Origin: Megaustenia siamemsis
Lineage: Eukaryota; Mollusca; Gastropoda; Stylommatophora; Ariophantidae
DNA: 64,000 nt
Direction: 5' to 3'
NCBI GenBank assembly: GCA_032433765.1
Contig: JAVIAB010000160.1
Location: 20,282,115 to 20,346,114, forward strand
The position numbers and the translations under genes are program-made. Under the pieces are notes generated by a model that did no database searches, was not told the origin of the DNA, and saw nothing but the letters and a program-made list of their open reading frames with translations. Position 1 is the stretch's first letter, and every line of letters begins with the position of its first letter. Of the stretch, positions 53,193 through 64,000 are shown one piece after another.

Positions 53193-56100
53193 CTGTAGAG
53201 AAAAATAAACAACCTTAAATAGCATTTCAATATTACTTATAGTTATCGCTATAATGAATTACTGCTATAAATTGTTTATTTATTTACTTGACTTTTTCAG
53301 TACGGAAGCATTATATCGGTATGACAGTGATTTCAGAGATAAAATGTGTGATAGTTAAATATCAATCTATATGTTTATATTTATCTAACACATAACATAT
53401 TATATATGAATTTGTAGATAATTGAACAAGGAGCTATATTTTACCATTACCAAGATAATATAAAACATGTAAAAGGAATAAAATGATGGTTTACACTAAA
53501 CAATTTGAGTAATGCTCTCAGTGTCTAAACATACACAACCGAAATCAGCACAACATACAGTGCTTTGAAATGTATGGAAAGAGTTAATTGATATAAGTAA
53601 AAGTAAAGCTTCCTTCCATGCCTTGCTAGGCATATGGGGAAACCATTACTATGGTACATTTTTGGGTGATATGGTCGGTATCATGCCAAGCCATCTTTAC
53701 TTCCTAGAAAAATCTATTAAAACGATATTATTCTATGACATATAAAACATCACTGGAGAGTGAAGTATTACATTTTACTGTAGCAGGTACAGCATTAGAA
53801 AGGGGTGGGGGCCAGTGTTCCTTCTTGCTGTTACTACCTTTCCCAATCCAATGAGTCAGGTTACTATTACTTTATCAGCTGGGTCTACTGGAGAGTTTCA
53901 GGATGAGACTTAAATATGTTCATTCTATCATCAAGCCAGCATGTGACACTGTGTTAGTAGCACTCTCTTATTTACTTACAAACTTTTAGGTAGTAAAGAA
54001 TACTGTCAATTTGCTAGCATAAATAGCAGGAATAGATAGTTAATCTGAATGATTAGAAACAATTGAATAAAGAAATAACAAAAGAAAATCATGCAAAAAC
54101 AGAAGAAATTCATGCATTAGCAGAATAAAATTATGCAACAAATCAAAATAATACAGAATGAAGTGCATAATTCAAATTTAAAAAAACAAGAAAAGCATGC
54201 ATGAATCAAATACAAAAAATCTCATGAATTTCTATATATGATAATTTTTAATTACACATAAATTATACACAGATATAATAAAAAATATCAGAAAACAATA
54301 ATGCAAGAGACATATTAAGAACACGAATATTATGAAAGTGCCCAATAAAATATACCTGATGAATACAATGCAACAACCAAATAAACTATTTTTAAATATA
54401 CAATGAAAGTGTTTAAATATAACACAAAAAATATTAAGCAAGAATCAAAGAAGTCAGAACAGAACAGAATAGTAACACAATACATGTCAATCTGAAAATA
54501 TCTGCTAGCTCCATTTTACCTTGCATCTAAGTTGATGAGATCAGCAGTTTCATGACCCTCAGTTTTTCTAACAGCAGCAGCAATATCAGCAATCTCATGA
54601 CCTTCTATAACTGTCTCTGCACATTCAGGTTCAGCAACTTTCTTTTGTCCAGAACCATTTTCACAACTGTTTCTACTTTTACTTGACTTTGCTTATTGAT
54701 AAATTAAGAAAATAGAAATTAATAATCATTTTAATTTTGAAGCGCAGAAAGTGGGTGGTTGATTTGATAAAATGTGTTATTAAAAGAAGAGGACAGAGAC
54801 CTCATCACACCACATGGTGGCATACAGTGAGTATGGTGTCAGCACCCATATCTTTAAAATAGACTTTTTTAGGTAGTGTGATTAGCTTGTTACCAAAATA
54901 GAAAGTCTAATCCACGATTATAAGCTTGAAAGAATACATTCCAAATGAACAGATAAGAGATGAATAAAAAAAAACATGTATTGAACTTTAAATGATGAAG
55001 GTGTTGGAAATACATCTGTCACATGCTGAGGATGAATGAAGAAAGACTTCCCCATCAGGCATCAATGTGTAAACCATGTAGTAAAAGAAAACAAGGCAGA
55101 CAAAGAGAATCGCAATGCAGAACAATTACTAGGTTAGACTCAACCATCGGACAAAGAAACAGCTAAGAACTAGCAGCAAATTGTCAATCATGGAGAACTA
55201 TGGCTTCCACCCTATGTGCCATCTTTGGCACGAAAGGAAAATTAATAAATGAATAAAAGAATGAATGTGGTCAGTAATATGCCAATTATGTGTTTCTTTT
55301 CCAGAAAAATCTGATACCCATTTATGGCTGGGTGAACCTGGTTGAAGTTCTCAAAGAGGCCAACACAAAAATGCAGCTCCTAAAAAACACCAGAAAGAAA
55401 CAATCAAAATTTTTCAGGCACATTATGAGAAGAGGAAAGTTGGAATGCTTGGTTACAACTGGCAAAATAAAACAAAAGAGAGATCGCGGACGACAAAGAG
55501 AGAAAATACTGGTTAGCTTAGTGTCATGGCATGGAAAACAGTCAATAACAGAACTGATATGATGCACTGTAGATAAAAGATTGTGGAAAGGACATGATCG
55601 CCTACGCCAACCGGTATGGCACATGATGATGATGATGAACCTGGTTGAAGCCGCCAATCAGGGTGTCCCAGACCTCATTTCCTTAGCACAGTTCATTAAC
55701 TTTTGAACTACCATGCTCCCAAAACCATTACTGTTCTCCACTTAAGGTAGATACAGGTTTAATTTATGGCAGGGTCAAAATGTTTTATCTATCGGGAGTG
55801 AAATAAAAACTTTGATCTGAACATCTCGTATTGACTGCACTGGGCACATGAGCTTATTCTCCTGCCCTATAGACCCCGTGGCAGATTCTAGAAATAGGAT
55901 AAATGTCATTCTTTTTATTTTTTAATTGAAGCATGTATATTTGTAACTTTAATTCTAATATTACAGAAAACAATGTAAACAGCGTCAAAGCACAGTAAGG
56001 TTCTCATCATTACATCATGAGCGGCATAAATTTTATTTATAATTTTGCTGAATTTTAACTCATTTGAAACGAAAAAAAAAAATGGATCTAAATACAGACT

Positions 56101-59100
56101 TGGGTTGTTAAATAGATATTTGTAGATTTACCTAACTTATGACATTAAATATATTAAATAATAAATTAAATCATCATGCAATTATACTTTAAACATGAAA
56201 TTACACTTTAAACATGAGACTATTAAATATTGGTAATTATGCATACTATTAAAAATTGAGTATAGGAGTTCAAGAGGTTTGACAGCAACAAATACATGAA
56301 AAAAAATTAAATACAGAACATTTGTATACTACCAGCTCAAAAGAAGATTAAAAAGTAACGATTTCTAGACTCCAAAAAGGCCACAAGAGAGTACAAAATT
56401 TTTTCAACAAAATCCTAAGGATAGGAATTTCTGATGAATGTGATGACTACAGCACAAGAAAAATGATGTGATGAACAACATCACCAGTACCATACTTGAA
56501 CAAGCTGTATGAGATGTCACTAGCATTGAGCTGAGCAATATTTAAAAAAAAAAAACTTACCAAGACCATAACGTCATGAAATGCCATGACATCAAAACGT
56601 ATATGAAACAGAAAAAGAAGAAATACTGAGTATCATGTTCTTAAAAACATTTTTAAAAAGCGAAATGCATTATAAAATAATTTAAAAACAGAATTTTAAA
56701 ATGTGGATAAAATAATAAAGGTGAATAATATTTCCCAGCATGGTATCAATAACCATATGTATGTATATTTTGCCAGGACTTGCTTAACTATAACAAGTAG
56801 GCATCTTGAAAGTGTTGGAAAGTATTAGAAATACCACCAGAGTCCCCTATTCAATGAAGATAACATTCAAAATGCATCTGAGAGTTTTTGGAGAATATAA
56901 AATCCAATAAGTATATAAGAGAATAGTTCAGCAGTTGGCGCAAGAAGAAACTGTACTCTATAAAAGTAAAAAACACTGTTACTACAAAATAAGCTTATTA
57001 TTTATTCATCAGCGATTATGATGTACAAAGCAAAGGGAAATGGCCACAAATATGCCCAATAAAACTTTCTATGTTTTTTTAAATCAACACACATAAAAAT
57101 GTTCTCTCAGCTCTGAAAATGTGTACTATATATTGTGTCTCTAACAAAGTAGAGTGGAAGTTTATGTGATGCTGATCCATAAATGTGCCTATGGTGACTG
57201 ATCAATATTGGCACTAATGCCATAATCCCACTGGACACCCTTTTATTTTTATTTTTTTTTTCTTCAACGGAAATTAACAGTCCTTAAAATGACCAAGAAG
57301 ATGATAATGATGAAAACAAGTAACTCACCTGTTATCTTAGCACAAGTTGCCCAGCTACTTAATCGGGTCAAAAGGTCAAACTCCTGAGGTGTAACTCCAC
57401 AAGATCGCATAAAATCTTGGCCTAAGTATGCATCCCATGTACAAAAATGGTGGCAACAGAGTGCTATCATTATACCCTTAGGAAGCCTAATGAAAAAAGA
57501 CAAAAGTTAATATCAATGTAAGCAATACTAAAATCAAGACTTAATATCAATGTATCAGTTGTAGACCATAAATCTCTCTTCTTCCTAATGTTGTTATGGA
57601 TCCAGAAGCCTGTGAGCTGATGCCCTTCGGCTCAATGCCATGTAATGATAACTACAGGTATTTCTGAGCTCTCCTGTACATGGTGTTCCCATACAAGGTA
57701 TTCCATTTATATCAGGTCTTTGAGGAAGTAGTTGTACTGTTGTCAGTAAGCTTTGGACAGTAAAAAAGGTGATGTTCTACTGTTTCATGCAGATGTTCAA
57801 AGACTGGACATGCTGGAGTTGTTTTGTTGTGTTCTAATGATATGGTTGTTCATCTTCCTAGTGCAGTCAAGTAAATGATGAAAGTAGTAAGGTGATGATA
57901 GTCCTAAATACAGTAAAAAGAATCTGTGACATTTACACGTCATCATTCTTGTGCATAAACCTCTAGATATCAATATTAATAAGGTTGTAGAAAGCATTTG
58001 TCAGTTATAGCTTAGTGGCATCTCCATACAGTTTCTCCAGGATGGTTACAGGCAATGGTCACACAAGTCTTATTTGTTCACAATCATTCAGAACCACAGA
58101 AATTGATTTCACTGAAGTCTATGAACTCCACCAAAGCAGATCTAAAAATAATAATAGCTAAAGACCCCAGAAAAGACAGCTTAAATGAACATACATAAAA
58201 TGAATTACTGTGACAGAACAATGCATTTAGTTTGTACACTTAATAACGTGTAACATTTCTCTCTCTCTCTTTCATATATTCCTGATTCACTTGGTGTCAT
58301 TTGCAGGATTGATATCTGCAACCAGCAATTTCCACTTCTCTATGGCCTTTGTACAAGAGCCATCAAGTTTAAGACCTGTCAATTTTCTAATATTGTCTTC
58401 CCACTTCAAGCATTGGCAGCCTTTTCTTCTCTTTGACATTTTTTTAGGGCCCACCTCCATCTGGAGTGTCATCAAGCTAAAGGGCGGAAACATTTGCTCC
58501 AATACTGGGAGTTCAACTCCTGTAGGGAGATAATGAATGAAGAAACTCCATTATGTTGTTTCTAGAGCCTGGCACAAGACTAGCCAGCACAATAACAGGT
58601 TTCATGGTATGAGAAAAACATAATAATACTTTAACACTTCAAGCACCTGCCATTACAATTCATAACACACTCACACACATCAGAGTGAACATAATAATCT
58701 ACAACTGCTATCCAGTTGCATCAAACTATTACCTCTACCAGAACTTTTACATCCTTTAAAACTATCCAGGGTGGACCAATTCCTCTACGTCAATCTATAT
58801 CTCACTAATTTCATGTTTTAACTGTTTGGCTATTTCATTTTTAGCTATCTATATCTCACTAAACCTGGTGATCAACCATTTCTCTCCAGATGATATCTGT
58901 CTCCATTGGCACACATTCATGGTCTAAACTATCCCACCTGTTCACCATAACAATGAGAACTGATTAAATTCAGGACTCTTGCTTATCTCAATGAGTTTGG
59001 TCATGTGACCATATGATCATACCATCCACGGGATAACCTTTGAATTAAACAGTACTCAGCTTGGCTGAGTGACTTAATTGCATATTGATCAATTCTCCTT

Positions 59101-61342
59101 GTTAAATCTAATGATTCCCAATTGTCTCTTTAACCCTCTAAATCCCACAATCTGGTACAGCTCAATGGGTCCTGATGGCCAAATTGCCTCCAGCTGCCAA
59201 TTTTTATTTAAAGAGTGTCCATCATTTTATGAAAATTATAGTTTATGACATGGTCTAAATATCAGCTGATATCATACAAGTTTGATTGTTCAGCTATTGG
59301 CACTTATAAGCCATGACACAGGGAATAAGTCTAATTGTGATACAAAATGAACACTGTGGCTATGCAGACATAAAAGCCATTTAGAAATTGAACAAGTTAT
59401 ACACATTTTGATGAATTGCTACATTTGGAAATTTCATTAGAATGCATTCAAAACATTTGATAACCAGCTATGGAGTAAAAGGACAATAAAGGAATAGATA
59501 GACAATAAAAACTTACTTCTGTCTGTGTTCATTGTCTGTCAACTTCTGTGCTTTGGTGGGTGGTTCTTGTTCACAAACCAAATTTGCATGATCAATGTCT
59601 TTTCTTTTAGTATCCTTTGTACCTTGCAGTATATCTTTATTTGTGTTTGTTGTCTTGACTTCATCTTCAAATAATTTGTTTTGCTGATTGTTAAGATTAC
59701 ATAAAGTCAAAGAGTCATTGCATGTGTTGGCACAATTTATTGTTGTCGTCTGATCTAAGAGATATTCTGTGGAATGATTATGGGAGGGTGAGGAAGAGAA
59801 CTGTCTACTTGAATTATACACTGATAACTCTGTACTAACAGCAGATGTAACATTCATATCTTCACAAGCTGCTGGTGATCTAACTACATTTTCTGATGTA
59901 TCTAAATGTTGAGCAGATTTTTTCTCAGACAGTAGGTTGTTGATCTGTGTGTTATGTTTCTCATGTCCTGAAATGTCCAAAACTGGCAATGTCTGATCAA
60001 TGTTGTTTGACTTAGCTGAAGGGCAATATTGAGAAGGCTTCTGAATTGCAAGTGTTTCAACAGCACATCTGATGCCCATGTCAGTAGCACCACCACAGAG
60101 ATGTTTGCCAACCACAACGACTGGGTGGCTAGAGTCTACTAGTTCAACACATCCTGCAAAGAAGCATTAGAAAATAAGGTAAATACAGTTTAAGATTACT
60201 AAACAATAAATGTGCATCTTAAAAAAATGCTTTCATGCATTCAACAACAGAAACAGCTTAAGATTGAAGATTTTTTCTATTCTAGAAAATATTTGCAAAG
60301 ACATTTGGTGATATGAGGAGACAACATAATGTGCTAGCTTGCACTTATTGTAGAATGCATTAAATATTATATATTCATCGCATACTGACAATGACAATAC
60401 ATGAGATGATTATTTGCCCATGACAGGAACATGTGGAGAAACACAAAGTAGGTTGTATGCAAAGATTTTGAGTCAGAAAATGCCATCACATGAATGTCCT
60501 GTGTGTTACCGGGGCCTCATGAGGGAAGTAAAGAATAGTGACACTGTGACCTTCGAGGCATGTCATAAGAGGCAACTAAGGAGGTTGATCAATGGCTTGA
60601 CAATCTGTCATTGTAAAAAATATTGTTATGGAAACAGCACCATATATTTTAGAGCAGTGATCTCTGCAATATGTGCCACTTTGGCACGCAAGGTTTCTGT
60701 TTTTGAGATTGTGGTTCTGCCCTATGTGCTGTCTTCGGCTCGAAAGGACAATAGATAGATAGATATGACCATAGGTTTATTGCAGTGAGATGTCATACCC
60801 TGAACAAGTGACAATACAGTAGGTTTCAATTTGAAAAAAAAACAAAAAACACCAGTTCTATTTTCCTCCATCTATGCCGTGCTGTAGTGTTCTGGCTATT
60901 TCTCAACCACAATGAATACATGTCTGTTAATTAACCGAACAGAAACGTGTACAGATATGTTATTGGTGAGAGTTTAAGACATGATAATTTCACTTTGGGT
61001 AGAACATGTAATAAGTTACACTGTAGCATCAGGTCAGATTTAATAGGTTATAAGAGAAGCCATTAGAACTAGCCGTTATACCATGATTTATTTGTAAAAG
61101 TAGGAATGACAATTTTTGTAAAATTTATGTGTTAATTCACTTCATGTAAAATTGTACCATATTGAAAACACTACAGTGGTGAATGACACATTTTGCTTTA
61201 ATCATCTAAATTAATGTTATACAAAGATAGTCAACAAATAATTACAAAACAATGAAGACTCACCCAAACACAGATCTTCAATGTCAATCTTTATACGTTT
61301 AAACTCTGACTCTGCACCACCCAGCTTGTGGAAAGAGTCCAT
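53012..61342 (-). CDS. TRMT13: tRNA 2'-O-methyltransferase TRMT13 (Trm13), 3' part, five exons
   Basis: Trm13 methylates the ribose 2'-OH of the fourth nucleotide in certain tRNAs using SAM. Exons read on the minus strand: 61342-61264, 60153-59517, 57486-57329, 54691-54520 and 53192-53012 (stop TGA). Their phases (0,1,2,1,2 going in) agree at every junction; together they give 408 residues. In order: FKRIKIDIEDLCLG, then VVVVGKHLCGGATDMG, a Ser/Asn-rich insert of roughly 170 residues, GIMIALCCHHFCTWDAYLGQ, DLLTRLSSWATCAK, a variable stretch, then REAIGSKCKRLIDTGRLHYL and a carboxy end TPENIVLIAHL. The KHLCG, CCHH and SSWATC boxes are diagnostic of Trm13 and the carboxy end aligns with animal TRMT13. 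The amino part (zinc fingers and FVEFGAGKG-like SAM motif) is missing and most likely beyond 64000. The exon starting at ATG 61342 is internal. Promoter not seen. Confidence 0.93.
53604..53715 (-). mobile_element. S1 SINE fragment in TRMT13 intron
   Basis: Matches the body of S1 (AAAGTAAAGC to TTTACTTCCTAGAAAAATC), minus strand, head missing. A second, more degraded S1 piece lies at 54785-54905 in the next intron. Confidence 0.6.
54520..54691 (-). CDS. TRMT13: TRMT13 exon, variable linker
   Basis: Acceptor TTTATCAATAAG and donor GCAAG/GTAAAA; encodes a polar segment KSSKSRNSCENGSGQKK, then ECAETVIEGHEIADIAAAV and HETADLINLDAR. It is not conserved in sequence, but it is exactly in phase with both neighbours and sits where animal Trm13 proteins have a variable linker. 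Coding status is inferred from phase and open frame. Confidence 0.8.
55000..55258 (+). mobile_element. I-type LINE 3' end in TRMT13 intron
   Basis: A broken plus-strand frame resembling a LINE carboxy end (HMLRMNEERLPHQASM, RKQGRQRESQCRT with indels) followed by CCCTATGTGCCATC and an AATAAATGAATAAA tail. Same end as at 60700-60770 and 46655-46815. Confidence 0.6.
55250..55722 (-). mobile_element. S1 SINE split by LINE-B, in TRMT13 intron
   Basis: Minus-strand S1 sequence at 55250-55347 and 55651-55722; the rejoined order equals 33880-34056. The tRNA-like head is degraded (AGTTCAAAAGTTAATGAACTG). Confidence 0.8.
55348..55636 (+). mobile_element. LINE-B 3' end inserted in S1 SINE
   Basis: The plus strand encodes VLKEANTKMQLLKNTRKKQS, then MRRGKLECLVTTGKIKQKRD and HGKQSITELI, ending in a TGGCACATGATGATGATG tail. 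GAACCTGGTTGAAG occurs at 55334-55347 and 55637-55650: a perfect 14-bp target duplication. It is a strongly 5'-truncated insertion. Confidence 0.95.
57329..57486 (-). CDS. TRMT13: TRMT13 exon with CCHH and SSWATC motifs
   Basis: Acceptor TTTTTTCATTAG and donor ACAG/GTGAGT. Encodes LPKGIMIALCCHHFCTWDAY, then GVTPQEFDLLTRLSSWATC. ALCCHH is the conserved Trm13 box and SSWATC its second diagnostic box. Confidence 0.95.
57560..57960 (-). mobile_element. K-type LINE 3' end in TRMT13 intron
   Basis: The minus strand reads pieces such as NITFFTVQSLLTTVQLLPQ and a GIPCMGTPCTG segment, then a CAA-poor 3' end at 57590-57570. It matches 14170-14310 in the other orientation. Confidence 0.55.
58287..58502 (-). 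mobile_element. LINE carboxy-terminal remnant in TRMT13 intron
   Basis: The minus strand reads MEVGPKKMSKRRKGCQCLKW then EDNIRKLTGLKLDGSCTKAI and EKWKLLVADINPANDTK, resembling the basic RGRQRKRWEDNIREWTG...W ends of LINE proteins. Open for 71 codons, but surrounded by non-coding sequence. Confidence 0.65.
59517..60153 (-). CDS. TRMT13: TRMT13 large exon with KHLCGGATD motif and long polar insert
   Basis: Acceptor CTTCTTTGCAG and donor CAGAA/GTAAGT. It opens with CVELVDSSHPVVVVGKHLCG and GATDMGIRCAVETLA, the SAM-domain core, then about 170 Ser/Asn/Thr-rich residues ending in the basic stretch TKDTKRKDIDHANL and PPTKAQKL. In the human protein the distance from this motif to CCHH is about 60 residues, so this insert is unusually long. 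The frame is open for 637 bases, far longer than chance at this composition. Confidence 0.93.
60414..60775 (+). mobile_element. I-type LINE 3' end in TRMT13 intron
   Basis: Open for 114 codons (CPVCYRGLMREVKNSD and so on), with Cys/His pairs that look like a LINE zinc-knuckle remnant, and the I-type end GCCCTATGTGCTGTCTTCGG followed by an ATAGATAGATAG tail at 60751-60765. Assignment rests on the tail match, the protein part is weak. Confidence 0.5.
61264..61342 (-). CDS. TRMT13: TRMT13 internal exon
   Basis: Acceptor CCCTTCCAG and donor TTTGG/GTGAGT; encodes MDSFHKLGGAESEFKRIKID, then IEDLCLG, equivalent to the RLQIDIQHLCL segment of the human protein. The ATG at the exon start is probably not the initiator. 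Confidence 0.88.
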
Positions 61343-61584
61343 CTGGAAGGGTTTATTTAACACTCAGTGAATAATAGAAGCTTGCAAGTATAAAATGCTG
61401 CATCAATTAATCATTAATTGAGTTAATTTATTAATGATGCACAGTTCAGAGCAAAATCGTTCCCATGACAATTTTACTTGGAGAGAATGACAATTTTGGT
61501 GCTTATATTGCTTTATTTTCAGGTTACACTTTATGATATTCTCCTCACTACTCAATATAATCTTTTATCTACTATGAAAATAAA

Positions 61585-62185
61585 TTTAGGGCAGAAACTC
61601 TGAAATACGATACCAGAGAAGTGCATGGGCGTTTACAGCACGCTCAGCAGGCAGAATAGTCAAAGACAGTGGTGCATACGTTATGACCACGAGTAGCATG
61701 ACGATGGAGGTAATGGCACTGACCAGGGCATTCAACTGGTTAGAGTCACAAGACTACACCCATGCCTGTATACTGAGTGATCCGATGAGCATGATAAAAA
61801 AAGTGGAGGCGGGCTCTGTACGCATGCAAAATCGTTGACGCAAGAAGTCAAAATTATGTAAGATCACCTTTGTCTATGTCCCTGGACATGTGGGAGTACG
61901 GGCAAATGAAAGAGCGAACAGGTTGGCTAGCTGCGTTGTTGTTGAGGATGGTCAACCAATGGATTGGGCGGACATCATCAGTGCCCTCCGAGATGTGGGA
62001 AGAGCACAGGACTACGACAACCACAAATCCATGTCACTTCTTCGGATGAAAGAGATGGGAGTTAAGATGGGCACAGCCATAAAGGGGAAACTTAGTGGGC
62101 GTCTAAAAAGACTTATCTATCAACACAGAACTGGAGTTGAGTGTAATGATGAGGACCCGCAAATAACTCAATAACTCTGAAATGA
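61585..62185 (+). mobile_element. RNase H LINE fragment upstream of the TRMT13 exons
   Basis: The plus strand reads GRIVKDSGAYVMTTSSMTME and VMALTRAFNWLES (catalytic Glu), CILSDPMSMIKKVEAG (Asp), and after a TGA the frame at 61890 on gives VPGHVGVRANERANRLAS, the RNase H end, then LRDVGRAQDYDNHKSMSLLR, ending CGCAAATAACTCAA. Its family differs from LINE-D. The last segment also occurs at 29330-29440 joined to a tRNA head. Confidence 0.85.
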
Positions 62186-62224
62186 ATTATAATGTAAATT
62201 AGCACCATTTCATCATTATTATTC

Positions 62225-62440
62225 TTCTTCTTTCATTCCTCACTTCCCTTTCAGCGTTGAGGGGAGATATAATTTGCGGTCTTTTGTCCTTCTGTTGGCA
62301 TCTGCTGCTGTATATTTTCTAGTGCTTCTAATATTCCGTCGATCCATCTTTTTCGTGGTCAACCCTTGGGTCTGGTGTTCTCACAACATTTATTGAAGGC
62401 TCGTTGTGTTATGTTTTAATCACTCTGCCTTCATCACTAA
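62225..62440 (-). mobile_element. LINE-C 3' terminal fragment
   Basis: Uninterrupted copy of the last 215 bases of LINE-C (minus strand), with the TTCTTCTTC tail at 62221-62230. It serves as the reference that shows where LINE-B cut the copy at 10727. 62441 to 63146 is AT-rich without a recognised gene. Confidence 0.85.
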
Positions 62441-63146
62441 TGACATAAAGAAAAGCCTTATTTCTAAAGTTGGCCAATTTACACAAAATATATTAGTTCC
62501 CTGCAGAGTTGAGTACCTCATTTTGACCAGGCAAAATATAAATAGATTAGTTGATTACATTACTTTACAAATCTCAAGGTATGAAAAAATAAAAAAAGAA
62601 ACCAGAAGTTACAAAACATAGGCTGTGTTAACAATACTTATCTATCTCACTTGTTACAATACAGGTAATTTATCAAACTAATTTGTTTACAACTCCTCCC
62701 CCTCCTATCTTACAAATTTTAGGTTTAATGAGGCAACACCGATAACTGTCCATTGAGAGATTATCAAAGCCTGCTTTATTAGAGCCTGCTGTCTTCTTAT
62801 CATTTCTTCTGTCTTCCTTGCTTTTGTGTTTCTTTTCAGTGTTCATGAGGTCTTCATAGTAACCTATGTGATGCCTAATTATGTTTTGAAATTTCTGTAT
62901 TTGTATTACGGTCCTAAAAATAAATGCATGAAATCTGTCTATAGCTACCCATTTACATAGCTTGTATTTTTTTTCTGTAGTTCTGTTGTAATGTGTCCAT
63001 GCTTCACAATTGTATAGAAAGATGGAACTGAGAAGGCAACATATTCAGCCTAACTTTATTTACCAAGTTCAAACAGGTCTTGGCCCATGAAAAATTAAAC
63101 CACTCAAAATATGTGTAATCAGTAGATAAAGTTTTGCCACATGCTT

Positions 63147-64000
63147 ATATCATCATCATCATCATGTCCTTCCACAATCTTCTATAGTGCATCTACAGTG
63201 CATCATATCAATTCTGTTGTTGATATTTTTCCATGCCATGACACCAAGCTACCCAGTATTTTAGCTCTTTGTCATCCGTGATCTCTCACTCCTTTTATTT
63301 TTCCAGCTGTAATCAAGTATTTCAACTTTTCTCTTCTCATGATGTGCCCGCAAAATGTTGATTGTTTCTTTCTGATGATTTTTAGTAGCTCCCTTTTAGT
63401 GTTGGCCTCTGAGAATTTCCTCATTGGTCCTTTTAGCTGTCCACGGAACTTTCAACATTCTTCTGAGAAATCCCATCTCTGTGGCCTCTAATCGTCTTTT
63501 CATTTGTTTGTCTACTGTCCATGATTCGCTTCCATAGGTCAGAATTGGTTCTATATTGCACTGATGAACTCTCTTTCTCACTTCTATTGACATAGATTTG
63601 TTGCATAAGATATTTTTCATTTTCTGAAATGCTATTTTGGCCTGAGCTATTCTGCTTTAAATTTCTGTGGTGCATCTCCCATCTGATGTTATTATTGTGC
63701 CCAAGTATTTGAATCATTGCACTTGTTTCAAATGTGTCCAGTTTATTTTTATGCTGCATGATGGTGAAAATTGTTTCTTCTATATGACCATTACTTCTGT
63801 TTTCTTACTATTCAGACTGAGACCTTTCTTGTTGCTTTCTTTTACTATTATGTCTATCATTTCTTGTATTTCATTCTCTGTCTCTGATATTAAGACTGTG
63901 TCATCTGCATATCGCAAATTATTTATGTTGTGACCGGCGACAGAACATAGCCTTGTCTGACTCCTTATTTTATATATTGGAATTGTCCTGTTTGGTTGCC
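63147..64000 (-). mobile_element. LINE-B, 3' half, running off the right edge
   Basis: On the minus strand from 64000: NNLRYADDTVLI region (about 63890-63925), KYLG region, then SENEKYLMQQIYVNRSEKES or, in the neighbouring frame, KNILCNKSMSIEVRKRVHQC, GSESWTVDKQMKRRLEATEM and GFLRRMLKVPWTAKRTNEE, ending at the ATC tail at 63147-63163. Frames change by single-base indels. It continues past the window and may hold the rest of the reverse transcriptase. Confidence 0.9.

Overview
This is a eukaryotic, animal-type window: it is AT-rich, gene-poor, has GT-AG introns with good pyrimidine tracts, and is dominated by decayed non-LTR retrotransposons, tRNA-derived SINEs, hAT and mariner-like DNA elements and several minisatellites. 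Nothing looks bacterial or viral (no operons, no CRISPR). The mix of RTE/BovB-like endonuclease-reverse transcriptase LINEs with several tRNA-headed SINE families fits an invertebrate, and I lean towards a gastropod mollusc, but that guess rests on recalled family flavour and is weak.

The only host gene I can support is at the right-hand end on the minus strand: the last five exons (61342 down to 53012) of TRMT13, the tRNA 2'-O-methyltransferase Trm13. The five exons join in phase at all four introns, end in a natural stop, and carry the family motifs (KHLCGGATD, ALCCHH, SSWATC). The amino-terminal exons, with the zinc fingers and the first SAM-binding motif, are not visible and probably lie beyond 64000. 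LINE, SINE and RNase H fragments sit in the introns.

Repeat layout: 61-bp tandem repeat (1-232); LINE-A fragment (490-1045); a 6.4-kb array of about 430 copies of a 15-bp unit (1281-7719), followed by three copies of a 48-bp unit; SINEs and composite repeats (8083-9228); a nested LINE cluster (10635-14020); mixed LINE/SINE remnants (14035-24800) including a LINE endonuclease domain at 20525-21480; a 38/39-bp array (25085-26250); the longest reverse-transcriptase relic (26403-28340); two inverted copies of a non-autonomous hAT element (29984-30781 and 31072-31858); a 24-bp array (34484-35265); a second RNase H LINE copy (38431-38810); a 29-bp array (40430-41150); more nested LINEs (41240-46040); SINE/LINE remnants (46655-49620); a mariner-like MITE (50362-50602); TRMT13; and LINE remnants to the end.

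I use working names for repeat families: LINE-A and LINE-B (RTE/BovB-like EN-RT elements ending in a TGA-rich tail), LINE-C (a related element ending in an AAGAAG-type tail), LINE-D (RNase H-bearing, GATA tail), F, I and K (other LINE 3' ends), S1, S2 and S3 (tRNA-headed SINEs), and G (a non-coding repeat). Most junctions between nested elements are sharp and several keep target-site duplications, so the order of insertion can be read directly. I found no evidence for a new molecular system with linked genes; the most unusual objects are the 15-bp array, which is open in five of six frames, and the inverted hAT pair.
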